Shown here: positions 49,827 through 57,480 of the stretch, one piece after another
Layout of the letters: each line of letters begins with the position of its first letter
Position numbering within the stretch: the first letter of the stretch is position 1
Assembly (NCBI GenBank): GCA_001029295.1
Contig: LDXJ01000059.1
Location: 179,411 to 243,410 of the forward strand
Length of the DNA stretch: 64,000 nt
Origin: Peptococcaceae bacterium CEB3
GTDB lineage: Bacteria > Bacillota > Desulfitobacteriia > Desulfitobacteriales > Desulfitobacteriaceae
Direction of reading: 5' to 3'
Notes under the pieces: model-generated
Told to the model about the DNA's origin: nothing
What the model saw: the letters and a program-made list of their open reading frames with translations, nothing else
The model's database searches: none
Made by a program: the position numbers and the translations under genes

Positions 49827-50993
49827 ATGAGTGGACAGAGCCTGTTGCAAGAGAGAATTCAACTGTTTAACGATGCTGTGCGAATGAAAAAAACACACAG
49901 AATACCGCAGGTTTCAAATTTCTGGACATGGAAAATATTGGACTCGGAATACAAGCTGAGTGAAGCTTTATTCGACTATAACAAAATGGAAAAGGTCATG
50001 TGTGATTTTCATGAGAGGTATCAGTTTGACGGCTATCTGGATTTAGGCACGAGGAATCCCGTCAAGGTGACAAGCGCATTGGGAGGTAACCAGTATTTAG
50101 TAGATGACGAAAAGGAAGTTCTGAATATTCATGACCAGGTATTTATGGAAGCTGAGGAATATCCGGAATTGGCCCAAAATCCAGTCAAGTTTCTGTGGAC
50201 AAAAATCCTCCCGAGAAAATACAAGAAAATGACGGAGGCGGGCGCCCTAGAAAGCTTCAAAAACACCACCAATGAAATGCTGGCTTTTGCTGAATATAAC
50301 ACCAAAATTACCAAGAAATTTACAGATGAGTACCAGGTACCTGAAATGTTAAATATTTACGGCGGCGGAGTCATCCTCCATCCCTTCGAGATGTTGTTTA
50401 ATTTCCTCCGCGGAATCAAGGGATTGTCCATAGACATCAGAAAGAGCAAAGAGACGTTGATGGAAGCCATGGATGCCATGTATGAGATGTTTGTCAAGCC
50501 TTCAGTCTTGGCGCTCGAGGGGAAAACACCTGAAACAGCGGCCTTTGACATGTATTCGGCTCTTTTGGCCCACAGTATTTTAAGTACCAAGCAATTTGGG
50601 GAAATCTATTGGCCAATATTAAAGAAAGTAATCGACAAGTTAGTTGAGACAAATAAGACAATGTATATTTTCTCCGAAAGCACAATGATGCGATTTTGTG
50701 AATTCTTCCAGGAAGTTCCCAAAGGCCATTTAGTCATCCATACGGAACTGGATGACATATTTGAACTAAGAAAGAAGTTGCCCAATGTCTGTCTCGCCGG
50801 TGGCATGCCCGCCGACTTACTCGGAAAAGCAGACGTAAAAACTTGTGTAGACTATGCCAAAAAGCTTCTGGATGAACTGGGACGGGATGGGGGTTTTATA
50901 TTCAGTCAAAACAAGATGATGTCCTTTAGATATGATTGTAAACGTGAAAATTTACTGGCAGTTTCAGACTTCGTGCGCAACTACAGACTATAA
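49827..50993 (+). CDS. UroD-fold methyltransferase I, O-demethylase (MtvB-like)
   Basis: UroD-superfamily protein of 388 residues that, by position with an MtrH-type enzyme and a corrinoid protein, should take the methyl group from the substrate. This is the arrangement of the Moorella vanillate demethylase (MtvABC) and of Desulfitobacterium O-demethylases. No H-x-C-G zinc motif is seen at the expected place; the region reads TMYIFSESTMMRFCEFF followed by VIHTELDD, so the metal ligands differ from MtaA. Conserved ends include GGFIFSQNKMMSFRYDCK. ATG follows the preceding stop by one base. A methoxylated aromatic is a good but unproven guess for the substrate. Confidence 0.85.
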   Translation: MSGQSLLQERIQLFNDAVRMKKTHRIPQVSNFWTWKILDSEYKLSEALFDYNKMEKVMCDFHERYQFDGYLDLGTRNPVKVTSALGGNQYLVDDEKEVLNIHDQVFMEAEEYPELAQNPVKFLWTKILPRKYKKMTEAGALESFKNTTNEMLAFAEYNTKITKKFTDEYQVPEMLNIYGGGVILHPFEMLFNFLRGIKGLSIDIRKSKETLMEAMDAMYEMFVKPSVLALEGKTPETAAFDMYSALLAHSILSTKQFGEIYWPILKKVIDKLVETNKTMYIFSESTMMRFCEFFQEVPKGHLVIHTELDDIFELRKKLPNVCLAGGMPADLLGKADVKTCVDYAKKLLDELGRDGGFIFSQNKMMSFRYDCKRENLLAVSDFVRNYRL

Positions 50994-51015
50994 CTATAGC
51001 ATAGGAGGTGTGCAA

Positions 51016-51150
51016 ATGAGCAACGAAATTAGCATCAGTACCTACCCTGAGGGGTGGAATGAGGTTATCAAGACCCTATCTTTCTTACCGGATGAAAAAG
51101 CCAGAAACGAATTTTTGGTAGCCATGATGTTGTTCTTGGCCGAAATGTAA
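51016..51150 (+). CDS. 44-residue protein of unknown function in the O-demethylase operon
   Basis: Small protein beginning MSNEISISTYPEGWNEVIKT and ending FLVAMMLFLAEM. A strong AGGAGGTG site stands eight bases before the ATG, much better than for random frames, and the gene fits exactly between the UroD gene and a terminator-like hairpin. It has no cysteines and no recognised domain; the C-terminal third is hydrophobic and helical. It could be a small subunit of the methyltransferase complex. Confidence 0.7.
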   Translation: MSNEISISTYPEGWNEVIKTLSFLPDEKARNEFLVAMMLFLAEM

Positions 51151-51204
51151 ACTAAATGGGAATAAGTAGATAATAATGATGATAATGGTGCTTCCACTGA
51201 AAGG

Positions 51205-51230
51205 GGGAGAGGGAATTTCTCTCTCCCTTC
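51205..51230 (+). terminator. Stem-loop after the small gene
   Basis: GGGAGAG pairs with CTCTCCC around a nine-base loop, followed by TTCCTTCTATT. It could act as a partial terminator separating the first three-component set from the second corrinoid gene. Confidence 0.55.
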
Positions 51231-51407
51231 CTTCTATTAAGAATGGCGGTAAATCAGTAGGGGTTAATCGTTGGTAAGTTGCAAAGGGGCCCCATCATGA
51301 TGTAAACTTTCCCTAGATGGGGCAAACTCCGGTATGCGGTGGTACCCGAGTACTATGAAAAGCTTCCAAATGCGGCTATGCCAAATTCGGGGGGGTTGGT
51401 GGAACAT

Positions 51408-52091
51408 ATGAAAAATCCTAAAATTATAGAGGGAGAAATAGTAGAACGGGTCGAGCAGTTGGAGCAGGAGCAGGTTATCAAATTGTCGGCAGCCGCCCTG
51501 GAAGCCGGGATGGAACCTTTGAGGCTGCTGGATCTGATTGCCGAGGGAATGGACAGGGTTGGAAAGTTATACGAAAGCCAGGACTACTTCATTGCAGATT
51601 TAATTATGGCTGGTAGTATCTTCAAAGATGTATTGAAATTGGAGCGCATGGCAGATAACTTTCAACGGGAAAACTCTGGGAGAAAAATCGGCAGCGTCGT
51701 AATCGGAACGGCCCAAGGAGACATTCATGATATCGGTAAAGACATTTTTAAGGGAATGATGGAGGTCAGCGGATTCCTGGTGATAGATTTAGGGGTAGAC
51801 ATACCTAAGCAAATCTTTGTCGAGAAATTCCACGAGTACCGGCCTGATATCATCGGTATCAGCGGAGCACTGACCAACACCATTGAAACAATGAAAGAAA
51901 TTGTCGATAGTTTCGTCGAAAGCGGCAACAGGAACAAGGTAAAGATTATTGTCGGCGGCAATCACCTTACGAAGGATGCCTGCAGATATATCGGAGCCGA
52001 TCAATTTGCCAATGACGTTACGTTTGGAGTTCACGCCTGCAAGGCGTGGATGAGCGATATTAGCCACAAGGGAGTAAACAAAAATGACTAG
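51408..52091 (+). CDS. Second corrinoid protein of the O-demethylase region
   Basis: B12 carrier of 227 residues, related to but distinct from the one at 49181. The helical domain contains LIAEGMDRVGKLYESQDYFIADLIMAG. The cobalamin domain has DIHDIG near residue 109, SGALTNTIETM and VGGNH. The ATG at 51408 is preceded by GGTGG; in-frame ATGs exist at 51378 and, as GTG, at 51339. It overlaps the GntR gene by eight bases. No substrate methyltransferase is next to it, so it may share the UroD-type enzyme upstream or serve one elsewhere. Confidence 0.9.
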   Translation: MKNPKIIEGEIVERVEQLEQEQVIKLSAAALEAGMEPLRLLDLIAEGMDRVGKLYESQDYFIADLIMAGSIFKDVLKLERMADNFQRENSGRKIGSVVIGTAQGDIHDIGKDIFKGMMEVSGFLVIDLGVDIPKQIFVEKFHEYRPDIIGISGALTNTIETMKEIVDSFVESGNRNKVKIIVGGNHLTKDACRYIGADQFANDVTFGVHACKAWMSDISHKGVNKND

Positions 52092-52782
52092 CCCGGTCTA
52101 TTTACAAATATTCGAAAACATAAAAAACCAGATAAACAACTCTGAATTAAAACCGGGTGAACGCATTCTCCCAGAAACGGCCTTATGTAAGCTCTACGAG
52201 ACCAGTAGGGCCACCGTTAGAAAAGGCCTCGCTCTTCTGTCTAACGAAGGATATATTTATTCCATCCCCGGTAAGGGCTGCTTCGTCCAGACCCCTCAAC
52301 AGAATAGATATTTGGTTTACTATGATGAAATGAACAATTTGATTAACACGGTTGATCAAACCAGGCTGCTCGAAGTAAATGTCATCGTACCCGACGACCA
52401 CCTGGCTAACAGTTTGCAAATCAGCCGGAGCAAAAACGTCATTGTGATCCGCCGACTGTTCTTTACGGACGGCGAACCGATCGCTTACGACCTAAAATAT
52501 TTGCCGTATGTTAAGGGAATGCCGATAGTAGAAAAGGAAATCGAAACCGCTACGTTTCCGGAGATGATTCCCAAGAACATTCCGCTCCTTGCTTTGAAGA
52601 AAAACATAGTTATCTATGCTCAGATACCTAGCGGGGAGGTCAAGGAACATCTCCGCATTCGGGATAACCGCGCCCTACTGGTCGTAGAACAGAAACTCTT
52701 TGACAGTGACAATAGACCTGTTGGTTTTGGGATTACTTCTTTTAAGAGCGATTATATTAAGCTGGAGGGAGTCAGTCAGTAA
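52084..52782 (+). CDS. GntR-family regulator with UTRA domain (HutC type)
   Basis: A 232-residue transcription factor. The winged helix (about 1-70) includes LKPGERILPETALCKLYETS followed by RATVRKGLALLSNEGYIYS and PGKGCFV. The UTRA ligand domain (about 85-230) has the typical IRRLFFTDGEPIAYDLKYLPY. It is translationally coupled to the second corrinoid gene. It probably senses the substrate or a product and controls the promoter at 48037, whose palindrome CTTGACAC...GTGTCAAG is of the size bound by such regulators. Confidence 0.9.
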   Translation: MTSPVYLQIFENIKNQINNSELKPGERILPETALCKLYETSRATVRKGLALLSNEGYIYSIPGKGCFVQTPQQNRYLVYYDEMNNLINTVDQTRLLEVNVIVPDDHLANSLQISRSKNVIVIRRLFFTDGEPIAYDLKYLPYVKGMPIVEKEIETATFPEMIPKNIPLLALKKNIVIYAQIPSGEVKEHLRIRDNRALLVVEQKLFDSDNRPVGFGITSFKSDYIKLEGVSQ

Positions 52783-52802
52783 GGGAAAGGAGTACTCAGA
52801 GA

Positions 52803-54638
52803 ATGGCTAAGGTAACTTTTTTGCCTTCCTTTAAAACAGCAGAAGTCTCAGACGGAAGCACGATTTTCCAAGCGGCAATAACAGCCGGGGTTCTGATAGA
52901 AAGTACCTGTAGCGGAAGGGGAACATGCGGCAAGTGCAAAGTACAAATTCCCCGCGAACAGATGGATTCGTTTGCACATTCCGAGGGAGCAGAAAAGTTC
53001 TTAAGTGATACGGAACTGGCCGCCGGCTGGGTTCTGGCTTGTCAATACAAAGTAAACTCAGATGTAACCGTCGTCCTGAGGGAGGAGCGGGATGCCCATG
53101 AGCGCAAGACCGCCCTCAATCGAGTGCATGCAGACGAGATAAGGCCCAGCATTAAGAAATACCCCTTGACGCTGACCAAGCCATCGGTTCATGATCAAAC
53201 TCCGGATTGGGAGCGTGTTCGAAGTGCACTGCCAAATAGGAATATAAGCTTTAACCTGCTGACCGCCGCGAATTTAGCAAAGGTCCTACGTCAAGCCGAA
53301 TTTAAGATAACCGCGGTGCTCGACGGGGAATCTATCGTTGCCGTTGAGCAAGGCAATACTGTTGAGCGCTGTTATGGCCTCGCTGTGGATATCGGCACAA
53401 CGACGGTCGTGGTTTATCTCCTTGATCTGAACAGAGGAGCGGTATTGGCCAGCAGCTCAGTAACAAACCCTCAAAGGCTGTTTGGAGCAGACGTGATTTC
53501 AAGGATTTCCTACGCGGCGAAAGGCAGTATAGAACTGAAGCAGCTTCAAACAGCGGTTATCAAGGGCCTAAACGACACGGTTTCTAAATTATGCGCAAAT
53601 ACTGGCGTGAGCGGGAACGAAATATATCAGGCAGTGGTTGTGGGTAATACAACGATGAGCCACCTTTTCGTTGGCATTGACCCAACTTACCTCGCACCGG
53701 CCCCTTACATTCCGGTATTCCGACAAGCGATTCAAGTCGAAGCCAGGGAATTAGGGCTAAATATTCTTGGAACAGGAAAAGTGATCGTATTGCCAAATGT
53801 TGCTGGGTACGTAGGTGCGGACACCGTGGCTGTAATGCTGGCAACCAAAATTGACCAGCTGCCAGGCATCACTTTGGCCATTGACATTGGAACTAACGGA
53901 GAAATGATTTTGGCTGGTAAACAACGCATTCTAACTTGTTCAACCGCAGCCGGACCTGCTTTTGAAGGTGCTGAGATTAGGTGCGGAATGCGTGCTGCCG
54001 AGGGAGCCATCGAGGGAGTAACGATTAAGGACGATGTGCAATTAGCTGTCATTGGTAACACACTGCCCTCTGGCATTTGCGGCTCCGGGCTAATCGACGC
54101 CATAGCGGAAATGGCCAGGTCTGGGGTGGTTAGTTTGACCGGACGTCTAGCCGGAACGTCCGACCAACTGAAGGAATTACCTCCCTCTGTTCGGAGACGT
54201 TTACGCAGAACCGACCAGGGAAGTGAGTTCGTTTTGGCTTGGGGAGAAGCGACCGCGACAGGTGAAGATATTGTACTTACCCAAAAAGATGTTCGCGAAC
54301 TGCAACTGGCTAAAGGAGCGATCAGGGCAGGTATTCATGTTCTTATGGGCGAGATGGGAATCACCCCTGAAGACATTGACCGTATCCTACTGGCCGGAGC
54401 GTTTGGCAACTATATCAAGAAGGAAAGTGCGCTTCAGATTGGTCTTCTTCCGCCGGTGCCCGCCGAACGCGTCAGGTCAGTCGGCAATGCCGCCGGCGAT
54501 GGCGCTAAATTGGCTTTGCTTTCGACGCATGAAAGAATGCGCTCTTCCGCCTTGGCTGATCAAGCGGAACACGTTGAATTGTCAACCCGGAGTGATTTTC
54601 AGGAGCAATTTGTTAAAGCTCTGTCCTACTTAAGGTGA
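52803..54638 (+). CDS. Reductive activator of corrinoid proteins (RACE/RamQ type)
   Basis: A 611-residue ATP-dependent Fe-S protein that re-reduces inactive Co(II) corrinoid proteins. The N-terminal [2Fe-2S] domain has Cys36-x5-Cys42-x2-Cys45 and Cys80 (LACQY). After a linker region, the ASKHA part (about 195-600) shows LAVDIGTTTVVVYLLDL, VVVGNTTMSHLF, LAIDIGTNGEMIL and ILLAGAFGNYIKKESAL, the features of this family. It is the only full activator in the window, so it may also serve the corrinoid proteins of the uronate and MttB modules. Confidence 0.94.
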   Translation: MAKVTFLPSFKTAEVSDGSTIFQAAITAGVLIESTCSGRGTCGKCKVQIPREQMDSFAHSEGAEKFLSDTELAAGWVLACQYKVNSDVTVVLREERDAHERKTALNRVHADEIRPSIKKYPLTLTKPSVHDQTPDWERVRSALPNRNISFNLLTAANLAKVLRQAEFKITAVLDGESIVAVEQGNTVERCYGLAVDIGTTTVVVYLLDLNRGAVLASSSVTNPQRLFGADVISRISYAAKGSIELKQLQTAVIKGLNDTVSKLCANTGVSGNEIYQAVVVGNTTMSHLFVGIDPTYLAPAPYIPVFRQAIQVEARELGLNILGTGKVIVLPNVAGYVGADTVAVMLATKIDQLPGITLAIDIGTNGEMILAGKQRILTCSTAAGPAFEGAEIRCGMRAAEGAIEGVTIKDDVQLAVIGNTLPSGICGSGLIDAIAEMARSGVVSLTGRLAGTSDQLKELPPSVRRRLRRTDQGSEFVLAWGEATATGEDIVLTQKDVRELQLAKGAIRAGIHVLMGEMGITPEDIDRILLAGAFGNYIKKESALQIGLLPPVPAERVRSVGNAAGDGAKLALLSTHERMRSSALADQAEHVELSTRSDFQEQFVKALSYLR

Positions 54639-54639
54639 G

Positions 54640-54804
54640 CACAAAACCACCAAGGTTGCGCAAATGGAGCTCAGCCCCTTTTGCTGCCATAGCTTCCATG
54701 GGTTGGGCAACGGCAGTAAGTGGGGGAGTAATCATGTCGGCCATAGGGACATCATCGTAGCCGATGACGGAGATATCTTCCGGTACACGTATATTGTTTT
54801 CCAT
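54640..54804 (-). pseudogene. C-terminal fragment of a LacI-family regulator
   Basis: On the minus strand ENNIRVPEDISVIGYDDVPM, then TPPLTAVAQPMEAMAAKGAEL, is the unmistakable end of LacI/GalR effector domains (normally I-x-VPEDISV-x-GFDD ... PPLT-T-V-x-QP). The DNA-binding and central parts are absent. Sequence further upstream on that strand, to 55020, does not continue the family; I see nothing else to name in 54639-55024. Confidence 0.82.
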
Positions 54805-55024
54805 TTTCGTTGACGCGCTTACGGGGAAGCACTATAATGTGGGTAGTAGTAGCGGCTTTCTGTACGTGGGCATCGTATTTTATCGTATTTTGAGGTTGAG
54901 GTTTCCCCAGAAGGTATTTTTTTAAACCAAGACAAATGCAGATGCTGAAAATGTATGGATGCAATGTTTTGGGGCACAATGCGTATAGTGGTATTAAGGA
55001 GTCTATAGGAAAGGCAAGATCGTT

Positions 55025-55204
55025 ATGGCGACAAGTAGTGTTTATAAACAAGTCCGTGTGAAGGGCCGTGGGTTTTGCCGTAATTTCGTTAAGGCTCTTG
55101 AAAGCGCGGAGAGAATCAGCGGGAAAGATGTCACCTGTTCAAAACGTGTTCAGGAAGTTAAAGGTGATAACATTAGAAAGATGTTCCGGATTGAGGAAAA
55201 ATAA
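55025..55204 (+). CDS. Small putative antitoxin partner of a GNAT toxin
   Basis: A 59-residue basic protein (KQVRVKGRGFCRNFVKALESA, then SGKDVTCSKRVQEVKGDNIR). Its stop overlaps the start of the acetyltransferase-like gene (TAATG), the arrangement of GNAT-type toxin-antitoxin pairs, where the first gene is the DNA-binding antitoxin. I do not recognise a helix-turn-helix or ribbon-helix-helix with certainty. It appears intact although its partner is broken. Confidence 0.6.
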   Translation: MATSSVYKQVRVKGRGFCRNFVKALESAERISGKDVTCSKRVQEVKGDNIRKMFRIEEK

Positions 55205-55630
55205 TGGGATACGACATTGTCAACTTAAAAGATATGCTTAACGAGGTGGGAGAGGAACTTACAAAAGATATCCTCTCCTCTTATTTGTGCCCAAAGAACG
55301 CAGATGTAGAATACTTCTTGCATGATAGGGCTATTGAGTTCACCAAGCTCGACACCTTTAATTGCCCAGTTAGGGAAAAATTACGCAAATAATTATGACA
55401 AACTTGTCAGCGGTGACGAGTTATTGAAAATAGCAATTGATAAAGTGGCGCAAATCCAGTTCGATATAGGCGGTAGGTTCGTATATTTAGAATGTGAAGA
55501 CATCGAAAATCTGATTAACTTCTATACATCGAACGGTTTCATCAATTTTGGGAAGAGGATCTTGGATAGCGATGAAAAATACGCGCTAAAGGGTAAGTAT
55601 TTAATCCAGATGCTGAAATATATACACTAG
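55204..55630 (+). pseudogene. GNAT-family toxin with internal deletion and frameshift
   Basis: The first frame (55204-55392) begins as these acetyltransferases do, MGYDIVNLKDMLNEVGEEL and VEYFLHDRAIEFTKL, then leaves the frame. The second frame, from about 55355, resumes as PLIAQLGKNYANNYDKLVSG and ends FVYLECEDIENLINFYTSNGF, with the C-terminal GNAT strand. Roughly 80 residues containing the acetyl-CoA loop are missing at the junction near 55352. The product should be inactive, so any antitoxin requirement has been lost. Confidence 0.8.
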
Positions 55631-55754
55631 CGGGCAACAAGATTTTGTTTAGACCTTGCCCCAAAAGCGGGTCACACCGGTCTCGACGTTGTTGTTGCTT
55701 TGGCCGCTATTGGCTGCTGACGGATGTACCACTGCAATCGAGGGAGGTCTGTTT

Positions 55755-56654
55755 ATGAATGCGAGAGAAAGAGTAGCCCTGGCTATCGGGCATCGGGTGC
55801 CCGACCGGGTGCCCCGAGGTGAGCTATGCATTGATGATGCCTTGGTGCAGGCCTTTTTGCGGTGTGACGCGGTAGGTTTTGTGGAGCGGTGGGAATTTGC
55901 CCGGCGCCTGGGGTTGGATATTATCTGTCTGTCCCCGGTTTATCCTCTTGAAACTACCAGTGGCGGTCTGCCTGCCGCGGCGGAGGTGGCCTGGCCTGAT
56001 CTGGAACGCTGGGTACGGGAAAGTGATCTCTTTGTGTTTGTCATGCTGGACGGGGCTTTCGGTTGGGGAGCGAGATTATGTGGCTACGAAGGGTTTTTCA
56101 GGGCCGTGGCACGTGAATTACCTGAGTTCACAGATTTGATCCGGGCGGTGGAACGGTTCAACCTTGAACTGGCTCAGCGTGCCGTTGAGGCGGGGGCCAT
56201 GGGCGTGCTCATTGCCGACGACATCGCTTACCGGCGGGGTCCGGTGATCAACCCAGCCGTTCTGCGCCGGTACTTCATGCCCACCCTGGCCCGCCAGGCA
56301 GCAGGGGTGGCGGATTTGGGGAAGCCGGTTTTTTTCCATTCCGACGGCAATCTGGATGAACTGCTTGCGGACATAGTGAAGGCAGGCTTCCACGGATTGC
56401 AGTGTCTGGAAGCGGCGGCCGGCATGGATATCGGCCAGATTAAGAGGCAGTACGGCGATCTCCTGTGCCTGTGGGGTAACCTGGATCCGGAAGAATTAAT
56501 CCTGCCCCGCAGCCGGTCGGAATTGCGTAATGAGGTGCAGGCACTGATTGATGTCGCTTCTCCCGGCGGGGGATTTATCTTCGGTACGAGCAGCGGCTTG
56601 TTTAAGGAAATGCGGGTGGAAAATTTGCAGGCGGTTTACGATAGTTGTTGTTGA
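55755..56654 (+). CDS. UroD-family protein
   Basis: UroD-superfamily TIM barrel of 299 residues, shorter than the others here. The ATG follows GGGAGGTC; the frame is open further upstream without features. It starts ARERVALAIGHRVPDRVPRGE and ends in SPGGGFIFGTSSGLFKEM. The zinc H-x-C motif is replaced by PVFFHSDGNLDEL (H-x-D), and a Cys follows in GLQCLEAAAGMDI. This resembles substrate-binding UroD-like proteins rather than MtaA. A decayed copy of its 3' end lies at 45136. No corrinoid gene is adjacent. Confidence 0.85.
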   Translation: MNARERVALAIGHRVPDRVPRGELCIDDALVQAFLRCDAVGFVERWEFARRLGLDIICLSPVYPLETTSGGLPAAAEVAWPDLERWVRESDLFVFVMLDGAFGWGARLCGYEGFFRAVARELPEFTDLIRAVERFNLELAQRAVEAGAMGVLIADDIAYRRGPVINPAVLRRYFMPTLARQAAGVADLGKPVFFHSDGNLDELLADIVKAGFHGLQCLEAAAGMDIGQIKRQYGDLLCLWGNLDPEELILPRSRSELRNEVQALIDVASPGGGFIFGTSSGLFKEMRVENLQAVYDSCC

Positions 56655-56768
56655 CCGGAGGTCAAAAATTGGCTCTACGGCGCAAGGAATTGAAGGAATA
56701 TTCGGACTACACGGCGAAAAGTAAGGTAGGTGAGGCGCGAGTTTGAGAACGGCAAGGGGGGGCAGATC

Positions 56769-57359
56769 ATGGAATGTCCACGTTGCGGCGTGTATGTCGT
56801 CGCTACAAACCCTAAGTGCTGGAATTGCGGCTTTGACCGCGACCAAGACGGTCCTGAACCAAAAGTCGAGAAGAGAGCGCGAACGCAACCGATCCATGGA
56901 ACAACTTGGTTTGTCTGGCTGACGTTGGTGACTGTTTTTCCGGTTGGCTTATGGTTAATGTGGAAACACAAGAAACATTCTCTGCGTCTTCGGGTTGTCT
57001 TGACGGGTTTGCCGTTTCTCTTGTTTGCTGGCTACTTGGGACTGTCCCAGCACGCACTCTATGTCCGGGAAGCCGCCGCAGCCCATGTCAAGAGTAGGAT
57101 CGAATTTCGCGACATTTCTGTTCACGACGACGCGGGCTTGGGGATGGTCCAAGGGGAAGTGATTAATCACGACGACCAGACGCACAGCTTTGAGCTGAAC
57201 GTTTCTTTCTACGATCGGGAGAAGCATTTACGTTGCAAGGCTGCCGGAATTGTTATGGGTTTGCAGCCGAATTCCGAGAGAACCTTTCAAGCGGTCTCCC
57301 GGAAATGGCCGGGGGAGGAGGTTTATCCTCGAGTGCGGATCGATACCGTGATAAATTAG
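56769..57359 (+). CDS. Zinc-ribbon membrane-anchored protein of unknown function
   Basis: A 196-residue protein starting with a zinc ribbon, CPRCG and CWNCGF, followed by a charged linker. Two hydrophobic helices follow (about 50-66 and 78-95, the latter LTGLPFLLFAGYLGL), then a soluble C-terminal domain. That domain has the strand pattern VQGEVINHDDQTHSFELNVSFYD, resembling FxLYD-type beta domains, and is probably outside the cell. The ATG at 56769 follows GGGGGG. Function unknown; it precedes the convergent molybdenum hydroxylase gene. Confidence 0.72.
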   Translation: MECPRCGVYVVATNPKCWNCGFDRDQDGPEPKVEKRARTQPIHGTTWFVWLTLVTVFPVGLWLMWKHKKHSLRLRVVLTGLPFLLFAGYLGLSQHALYVREAAAAHVKSRIEFRDISVHDDAGLGMVQGEVINHDDQTHSFELNVSFYDREKHLRCKAAGIVMGLQPNSERTFQAVSRKWPGEEVYPRVRIDTVIN

Positions 57360-57480
57360 GATCAGAGTTCATGACGGAAACGGTATTCGAGGAAGAGAAG
57401 GTGCTTCATCAGGAGGCCGGGGTAGAGAAAAGGGAAGAAGTTGCCCTTATTCGAGGAAGACAATGGTGCTTCGGATCTTC

